Shown here: piece by piece, positions 49,301-58,946 of the stretch | Layout: every line of letters begins with the position of its first letter | Numbering within the stretch: position 1 is the first letter of the stretch | Assembly: GCA_020137815.1 (NCBI GenBank) | Contig: CM035350.1 | Location: forward strand, 5,447,984 to 5,511,983 | Origin: Hormiphora californensis | Taxonomy: Eukaryota > Ctenophora > Tentaculata > Cydippida > Pleurobrachiidae | Direction of reading: 5' to 3' | Length of the DNA: 64,000 nt | Program-made: the position numbers and the translations under genes | Notes under the pieces: model-generated | The model's input: only the letters and a program-made list of their open reading frames with translations | Told to the model about the DNA's origin: nothing | Databases searched by the model: none

Positions 49301-52300
49301 CTTCAGTAACACATGAACAGCCATCCCATCATGCCGTGCGTGTCTTCAATCTGATTACCCACCACGTTAAGGGATCATCTCCCCCATTTCGCCTCGCACA
49401 TAAAAGGCGTTTCCTGCTCTGGTAAACCAGTCTTGGGATATATATGGTTGCTAAGCTACAGCATCCTCACACCTTGGTTGCTAAGCTACTGGTGCCCTTG
49501 ATGTCGTGATGTCGGCTACTCGAGAGCCGTTTGGTCAGGAACTTCCTCATGGTTTTACCCCTCAAAATGAGGATGACGGGGGTAATGGCACTATTCAGAT
49601 ACATGAGGTGATTGCTGCTGATCAGCAGTATGAAATTGTTTGTGATACTCTCGTTCATTTCCATCCAAAAGGCATCCATGCTCACCACCTTCACGTAGGT
49701 TGTGTTGCAAATGAAGAACACCACCGTCAGTATCACAATAGTAATGGACATCTTCCGGGCACGTTCCTGGCTCTTACCATTGTTCTTACCGGTGGACTTT
49801 ACCCGGCAGAATATCCTGCCTATTTGGGCTCCCCCGCTCGCCAGGGTGATCAGCGAAGGCAGAGCGTACGGTACGAAGACGCACGTGAACCAGATGGCCC
49901 CTCGTCTGGAGAAGAGAGTCTCCTTCTCACCTCCTATCTGCCTGATCACCGCATCAACCACAGCACCAGGAGGCCGGGGGTAGGAGTAGAGGATCTCGAG
50001 GACAGCCCGATCGGACAGGGTCAGGAAGTGGCTGTACGTCCAGAACCACTCAGTCAGGATTAGGATGGCCCAGAGGAGGGAGTAGGCGATAATTGCAGCG
50101 ACAATCCATGTCCTCCGCACCTGACAGAGAGGAATGAAGAGCATGATGGACCGCACCACTGTCAGGATGACATTAAGAAAGGCACTGATGTGGAAGGATA
50201 GCTGACCCGCGATGAAGAATATGGAGTAGACTGGGAGAGTGAGGCAGGGCCAGTAGTGGGACATCATAACACCAATGCCCTGGAATATTGCCACTACCCC
50301 CGCGAAGAAGTCCGAGGTTGCGAGTGAGAAGTATACAAGGTGCATGACATTAGCCGTCTTGCTCCTGAAGAAAGCGAGGACCACGGTGTTTGCTAGGACA
50401 CAGCACACCCCGATCAGTATGGCTAGGACGGGCAGTGTCACCTGGAAGGTGAATGTCTGCTTCATCATTAGGGATGAGGCTTCCACTGTGGCGTTTGTGG
50501 TGGCGTTCATTTTGTTAGCTAAAAGGGAAGGGTAGCGGTTATAGCTTGATAAATGATATACTTGGTGAAATGATTATGCTTATCAAAAGATTAGCAAATG
50601 AAAGATCTGTCGACAGATAGAGCAGAAGTTTTGCGAGAAACTAACGCGTCGTAAAAATGATCTACTATCTAGTAATTTCTAGAAATAAAATCTTTATCCC
50701 ATTAGTGACCTGTGACGCGTTATCGCAACGTAGGTTTGGAGGCGTATTGCGGCTAGATGTGAGCATTTGAACTGCTGTAACCACCACACATCACTAGAGA
50801 ATCGTTCGAACTAAAATTTTAGCCAGTTTTTTAAATTGATCCTTATTTCTGTAATTATCAATTTAAAAGTACTAATTTCTGGCATTCGCACTAATGCATT
50901 CAGAATAAAGAGATCTGAGCAAGAATTAAATAGGGAAGAAACTCGAAATATAAAGTGATGAAATGCGATCAGTACTGCAGGGGTTTGGTAGCTACAAGTG
51001 GTATAGCTCCGAGTATGTCTCTCTGAAGGTCCCTGGTTCAATTCCCGGTGAAACCCAGTATTTTTCCCCTGCCCGGATAGATGCCGAAGGCATCCACCTG
51101 GATGCCTTTTTGCTTTGCAAAAAGGCATAGCAGGGTTAGAATTCGAAAATGACATATTGGTATTATATGTACTAGCTAATTGGTAAAGGTGCACTTTTGG
51201 TCACACTTTTGTTGCGACGGGCAACCCGGTACCACGGCCGGTGTACTCAGCGTAGCAACTGAGCCGCGCACACAACAACAATTTATAGGTATTGTTCCGG
51301 CCAAGAGTGAGAAATGAGGGGCTATGATGGCAAATATGGGAATTTGAATATGCTGGATATTATATGTGAGGCAAAACAACAATAAACGGGGCACGTGTAT
51401 AGTAGTGTACCCCCACAAAACTGGTTTGAACAATGGAAACAACTATATAGACTGTTTAGAAGCTCCTACTCATAGCAGTCAGATATATCTGACTACATGA
51501 TCAGTATACTATAGTATCAGGTATTAGATAGTATCAGATATGCAGTGAAAGCAATGATAGCTCTTTGGAATGAAATATGTGTAGCTCCCTAGGGGATAAT
51601 GGCAGAGGACCCTCTATCAGTATATATTCACAATGCACATATTTCAAGAGACCATTATACATATTATATTCAAAGTATTTCAAAATTAATGGAAAATTTC
51701 TGAGGTAAAATATTTCAATCAATTCAGGTTCTACTGCGAGGCAAGAAAATATGCAGTACCCCTCCCTTCGAATTGCGACAAATCTAAAAGTATAGTTACC
51801 TTGCGTACAAACACGAGTAATTAATAGTAGTGTGCCGCACATGTGCAATCCATTCTTTCGTACAATCTTCAAGCTTCAATCAAGGGAATTGTTTGTGAAA
51901 CGTGTACCACGCACAAAACAAATCCCCAAGTCCCCATAGTATGACTTCCAAGAAGGATGGGATGTTTTACAGAGGTAGCAAATACTTGCAGCACGTGCTC
52001 GACCGTGACTTTGCATAACGAGCGATTTACCCGACATTACCGGTTCTCTCCTACAAGCACCACTGTTAGAAATAAAAGTTTTCTCCGAAACCCATTACTG
52101 AAATCTAGTTACTCAATCGACAAACAGTAAAGCTATAATAAATGGATACCTCTTCTTTCAGTAAAATAGTGAAGTGGCTCTTAGCGAAATCCCCGTCGTC
52201 GCCGACACTTTTTGAAGCAGTTATTCAGAAATGGAGAGGAACCGGAGAGGTATTTAGCCAGCTATCCACCATCACGACATCTCTTCTACTGCAGCAGCAG

Positions 52301-52957
52301 GGGAACTGCCATAGGTCACGTATAACCGCTCTACTGATAGCACAGGTACATATTTAAAAAGAAAACCCACCCTATACTAGATAGAGAAAAATATTACTGA
52401 AAAAAGACGCTACTCCAAAATTTTGGATTCAACATTATATTATTATTTTCTCTAAGTCCCAGCTCTCTATCAATCTCTCTCGTCCCCATCTCTAACGCGG
52501 CGCCATCATTATAACCTGTCACATAGATATATCTGAACCAGCTAGCGGGTGACATCATGCCAGGGGGGGGACATGGGGTGTTCATTAGGGGGGAGAATGA
52601 CGCAACGAATCTAGATAGACAAATCGGCAAATCCATGCTAGATCGGGTATAATATCAGCTAAGTAGTATAGAATTTAAACACCTATTATAAGTGCCTGTG
52701 GTATATAAGTTGGGGATAAACTGTTGTTTCAGATGTATAATATTTTACAGAGTGCTATGAGAGCTAGAGAGTGGCTTACTCCATATATATATACTATTAG
52801 TACTCTAGCACCGGTCTTAGAAATCAGGTGTGGAAGATCTCGGAGGATCTCTCTCTCTCTCTCTATATTTCTCTCTATTTCTATCTCTCTCGTTCTCTCT
52901 CTCTCTCTCTCGTTCTCTCTCTCTCTCGTTCTCTCTCTCTCTCGTTCTCTCTCTCTC

Positions 52958-53000
<43 letters not shown>

Positions 53001-53776
53001 GTCTCTCTCTGTCTCTTTTTTGACACGTGTCCTTGGCTTGTGCCATTGGGTTACTTCTGCTATTCGGGAACACTTGCCAGCTACAGATCACATTGGATGG
53101 CACTTTCGATCATATACAACAACTGCAGATCTTATGCATATAGAGAAAGGGGGAATAGAAACGACAGGGTGGGTAGGTAAGTAAAGATAGATAGAAATAT
53201 ATGTGATTTCTGGTCAACATGGAAAGTTCACAACTCACATCTTATATCATTTCGATTTGCTCAGTCGGGCCGGGATATTATGAACAATACAAATCCACCA
53301 TCTGGTCCTACACGCTATTAATTCAAAATGCCGATTCAAACATCGAGTCAGCTGTGTTTAACCCTCGCAGCGGTCTGAGCAAATCAGGCATTAATGTGAT
53401 ATGTTGTTACTCAACAAGTGAGATGTGCACTACACATTGTGTAGTACAGAAACAAGACAACCAGCTCGGCGATTTAGAATGTTCGATACGCTCTAGTGAT
53501 GATGATGGTACCACACGAGGGAACTCCTGAAGGTGCTATATGCCTCTCTATATAATGAGAGGAAAATAGAGGTCATACCCACACCTGCTTATTTCTCATA
53601 CAAAAGCTATCGCACGCGGGGGGGGGGGGGGCGAGATGTCCCTGACACCCAGTCAATCAAATTTCCCGAGTAGACGTAATTATGGTAGTCTGTGCAGTAG
53701 TGCAGTATGGAGTTTACTCATCACAATAACCCATATTTTCTCTCTCTCTCTCTCGTCTCTCTCTCGTCTCTCTCTC

Positions 53777-53852
<76 letters not shown>

Positions 53853-56800
53853 ATCTCTCTCTCTATCTCTCTCTCCCTCCCTCCCTCCCTCTCTCTATAA
53901 CTGAAGTCCCTTTCCAGGAGATAGGGCAAGGTGAAGTGATATCTGCTGTTGAGAGGATGACCCATGAACAGATACCTCTCTTCTCCAAGGATGTCCCCCA
54001 GGACAAGACGGAGCAATATCACGCTCTCATCTCCACCCTTCTCTCATCTCCGACTACCTTTGCGGTGAGTTAGGGGCGATTCAAAAAGGGGGAGGGGGTT
54101 GATGCAATTCGGACTGTTTTGAGGAAAATTTTTACTGATTTTGCTAGATATTGGATATACTAGGTGGACGAAACTCGGACAGGGAGGAGGGAGGATGGGG
54201 GGGTAAAATGACCAAAAGTTACGGACATCCTTTTTGAATTATCGCCCCTTACAACATATGTTGGGGTTCTTCTTGAACTACTTTACTCTCGCTTCAGTAG
54301 TAGTTTTATAAGAGGGGGGGGGGGTGACACGTAACACTTTGTAACACTTTGTAACATGTGCAGAAAACTTTTTGTGCACGTTACATGTTACAAAGTGTTA
54401 CATAGTGTTACAAAGTGTTACATAGTGTTACAAAGTGTTACAAAGTGTTACATAGTGTTACAAAGTGTTACATAGTGTTACATAGTGTTACAAAGTGTTA
54501 CAAAGTGTTACATAGTGTTACAAAGTGTTACAAAGTGTTACATTGTGTTACAAAGTGTCACAAAGTGTTACATAGTGTTACAAAGTGTCACAAAGTGTTA
54601 CATAGTGTCACAAAGTGTTACAAATTGTTACAAAGTGTTACAAATTGTTACAAAATATTTACAAAAACACAAGGATTTGTAGCGAAGCAAATTTTCAATC
54701 TTTGACCAAAAAATTGATTTTGGAAAAATTTTATTTCTTTTTCCAACAGAAACGTTGTATATCATCTTATTGAGTACAAAGAATCGATTACCAATGAAAA
54801 AAAAGTCGATTGGGTCACAACTCACAGGTGACTCAGCACATCGGGGGCCTCTGAGAGGCACAATACTTTTAATATCACTCTAAAAACTTTACCATTGTCT
54901 AAAGTTCATATTTTTCTTTACCAAATGGACTATTTCAGCCCTGATTTCCACAGTCGATGACATCGGAGGCTCAAAACATGCGCAAATTAGTAAAAAAGTG
55001 TATGTTTTAACCCTAGAAATGATTTAAAACTTTTATATGTGTTCTAGAAAGACACCAAAGTCGTTCAAATTACTTATTCACCAACAGTCTTATATATTTT
55101 GTAAATATTTTGTAACAATTTGTAACAATTTGTAACAATTTGTAACACTTTGTGACACTATGTAACACTTTGTGACACTTTGTAACACTATGTAACACTA
55201 TGTAACACTTTGTAACACTATGTAACACTTTGTAACACTTTGTAACACTATGTAACACTTTGTAACACTATGTAACACTTTGTAACACTATGTAACACTT
55301 TGTAACACTTTGTAACACTATGTAACACTTTGTAACACTATGTAACACTTTGTAACATGTGCAGAAAATTTTTTGTGCACGTTACATGTTACAAAGTGTT
55401 ACAAAGTGTTACGTGTCACCCCCCCCCCCCCCCTATAAGAAAATTCCAAATCGCACATTTAGAAACGCCCCAACAAAATATGAAGCCCCTAACTGGTTTA
55501 GTTTTTTAATAAATTAAAAATTCTTAGTTTTTGGATTGCTTACTCTCTCTGGTTTCTAAGAATAAAAAGTTTCTTGGAATATAGGAGCTCAATTAACGAG
55601 AGTAAGGTAACAAACTAGAACGAGGTTGATTGAAATAAACGGTGGAATCCTGACAGCTCGAGACACTTATCGGTATCATAGTAACAAAATATAGGCATAT
55701 ATTATTATAGGTATCATAGAAATTTTTATGTCAGCATTTTATGGGTTTACTATAGTACCCAGCAAACACAGTTGGCGTGAGTTGCTTGTCAGCGCCAAAT
55801 TTCAGACGGCCATAGATCCACCCCCTGATAAGATAGAGACTCGAAATTTGTTTTGTAAGGAGATCATGTCGAGTTCTTCTTACACAACAAATTTCGAGTC
55901 TCTATCTCACCAGGGAGTGGAGCTATGACCGTCTGACATTTGGCGCTGGCAAGCAATTCACGCCAATTGTGTTTGAACCATCTTAGAAGTTCAAACAAAG
56001 AAAATATAGGGAAGAGCTGAGACTCACATTTTTGACGTGTGCATTGAAACGTCAATGCATGTGCGTAATAAATATTCGAGACTGGTTGTTGTTTCAATCC
56101 AGCACTATCGTCACTATAACACCGCAATGAAAGGTTCAAATACAAAAGCTGAAAATGTCGACCGTCCCCGGCGTGAATCCCCGGTCCGATCGTTAATATA
56201 TTCAAAGCTGTGTGAGAGAGAGGGAGAGATAGAGAGAGGGGGAGATAGAGAGAGGGAGAGATAGAGAGAGGGAGATAGAGAGAGGGAGAGATTTTCACCC
56301 CGGTTCACCTCTAAAGTCATTAAAATGAGGAATATCTAATTACTGTACCGCGGCAGTGGGCCACCTGCAATAACTAACTTCTGATAACTTAAATGGAATA
56401 ATTCCTAATATAATATGGTAGAGTCCATACCAAGGTGAAATGGGACTTTAAATCTTTATCCTCCCATGGGGATGAAAAGGTTCAATCCAAGATGCCATTA
56501 AATCCAGAGATATAGTCCGATTTTTAATAATTTGCGAACCGGTGCATTTACAAAAAAAGTCGATTGGCGTGTGACATATCTTTTGATCATATCTCCGGCT
56601 CCTGATAAGATAAAGACTTGATCTTGGTTGCATTGCAAAGTTCTTAAAATGCAGGGAAAAATTGCACTTTAATGTTGAGTTTTAATGTAATTATTTACAA
56701 TGACTATTTTTTAAATCTAGCCATTCCATCCCCAGATTGGTGCCAGGATAGTCTGTAGAGAGGGTTCTCACCCCTGTGATGGTATTCTATCCAGCTCCAT

Positions 56801-58888
56801 ATCCAGCCTGGCCCCCACCCTACTATCAGCCACTGCAGGACCCCTTCTGGAGGGGTTATGGAGCAGGGAGTCCTCAGCAGTCCATCAGAGAGTCCTAGTG
56901 CCCCTACTTGAGGGAGTCAACAAGGTGGTACTGTTACACTTCATTGAGAACAACTGGGAGAGAATGCATGCTCAACTGGCTAACGTTACAACGGTAAGGA
57001 GTCTGATAGACTGCAGGAACTGGATGGGGGGGATAAATATTTTATACAAAGGACCCTCTGTTTCGTCTCGGAGCGCGAACAAAGAAACAACGCTGAGCAA
57101 AACAAAGGTGGTAGTAGAGCTATATGGATATAAATATGTTTAGCCTACATGTTTATAGTTTCATAAAGTTATAATTACAGGGCAGCACCCTGGTACAGCG
57201 GAGTCCGTTGCCTAGCTAGACTGTGTTTCGCGGGCGGGGCTTTACAAATGTAAAGGAGGGTTAGAACATAACAACGGAGTCCGACTGTCTAATCGATACA
57301 CCGGCCCTTAATGGTTAGACAGCTGCCAAGTTAACCATATACAGTGGGACCCCGATTTATCGAACCCCTATTTACCGCGACTGTACCGCGTGGGCCAATA
57401 AAAAGGGAGAGTCTTAAATCTTAGATTTCTCCGGCAGTCGGCACCTTAATTCCAAGGTGCCGGACCACGCGGTATAATCAGATTCAGCACCTATATATAA
57501 TAGCCTCTGTTCCGATTGGTTGCTGCTCAATGGCATAAGAACTATAAAAATGTGTATTGAGAAATGGGAACACTCCCAACAATTGTGAAAGTAGAATGAT
57601 AGTAGAATAGAATGATAGACAAAAAAATTAAGTAGCTTGTCAACTACTACGTTAAACGATGGTTAGCTGTATTATAACCAATCACAATCAAGGGTTATAA
57701 AGGGAACTACTGTCAGAACAAGATGTTTAATATTCTCTGCTGCTAGTCACGCAAAATAAATCAACAATTTAACATGATAGTATAGATCTGTCGAATATAA
57801 TAGTTATGGTTGGGCAATAATTCGAGATCTGAGAGTTAAATTGTGCACACATTATATATAATAGTTCAAAGGAGTGGGTAAGCTTCACTATTGTTAGGTG
57901 CATATAAATGTGGGCTGTAGGATTTAATCACAAATATATTTATATATATATATAATGAGGTTACTGCACTTATCTGCATGTTTATCCCGCCAAGGCAGTC
58001 TCTAATAGAGACTCTCTATACATATATGGAGATCTTTCATACAGCATAAATTCATATCACACTATTCTATGACAATATATACTAGCTCTCTGATCCCTCC
58101 CCCGATAAATCATAATACTGTATATAGCACTTATCATACATAATATTTACAGATATCCAATCAAGACACTAATCATAATGATCATACAGTTTCATACAAC
58201 GTTTAGCAAGATCAGCTGAGTTGCGTAGTGGCTATTGAACAGACACATACAAATATAAAGTGAGAGTGAACCGAAACAGAGTTGTACAAGCTGAAGATGT
58301 AGTTCTAGAACTCTCCGAGTATTTCCCCCTTTTCATGCCCTCAAAAGACACAATTCTCAGGCTTGTACAACTCTGGTTCAATTGCACCTGTCACCCCTCC
58401 GCGTTAATATAGCAATATTAGGGGTGTCTTTGTAACTAAGTGGTTATAATACAACATGGTGGTCTCAAAGCATCGAGCTGGTCTATAAAATAGCATTAGC
58501 AGTGAAAGTAAAGTAGTGAAGTAGTGAAAATAAAGTGACCAACTTCGGAAACTGCAGTCTTAGTGCTCACGCCCATTGTAGAGAGGGAGGGAGAGAATTG
58601 TGTGGTAAAGGGTAAACAAAACAAGAAGTGGCCATGTTCTGATGAGGTCAAGTAGTCACACCTATTATATTATTGAGTATTTATGTTTAATAATATAATT
58701 GATGTATTGAATATGGACAGAGAGAGAGAGTCGGTATTGAACATTAAACACTATTCATCCACGTCGATAGCAGCCAGGACAGAATTCATTTTCATCAAAA
58801 AAGAAATCAATCAGTGCTAATAATAATTTCTCTTTCGGGAATGTATAAAGTGTCCTTCATATAGTAAGGGAAACAGATGATCGAGAGG

Positions 58889-58946
<58 letters not shown>

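Noticed and set aside
49506-50063. 185-codon plus-strand frame opposite the GPCR
   Set aside because: It is the antisense shadow of a strongly supported receptor ORF.
51195-51280. Second possible tRNA-like sequence on the minus strand
   Set aside because: An A-box-like GCTCAGTTGCTACGC is present, but no convincing B box or cloverleaf could be drawn.
53081-53176. Candidate extra DNA-PKcs exon with CAG acceptor and GTAAGT donor
   Set aside because: It leaves the wrong phase for exon 25 and its peptide does not resemble the family segment expected there.
54400-54660. Regular GTTACAAAGT repeats considered as a CRISPR-like array
   Set aside because: Units are direct tandems without unique spacers, mirrored by an inverted arm, and the host DNA is eukaryotic. 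It is a transposon arm.
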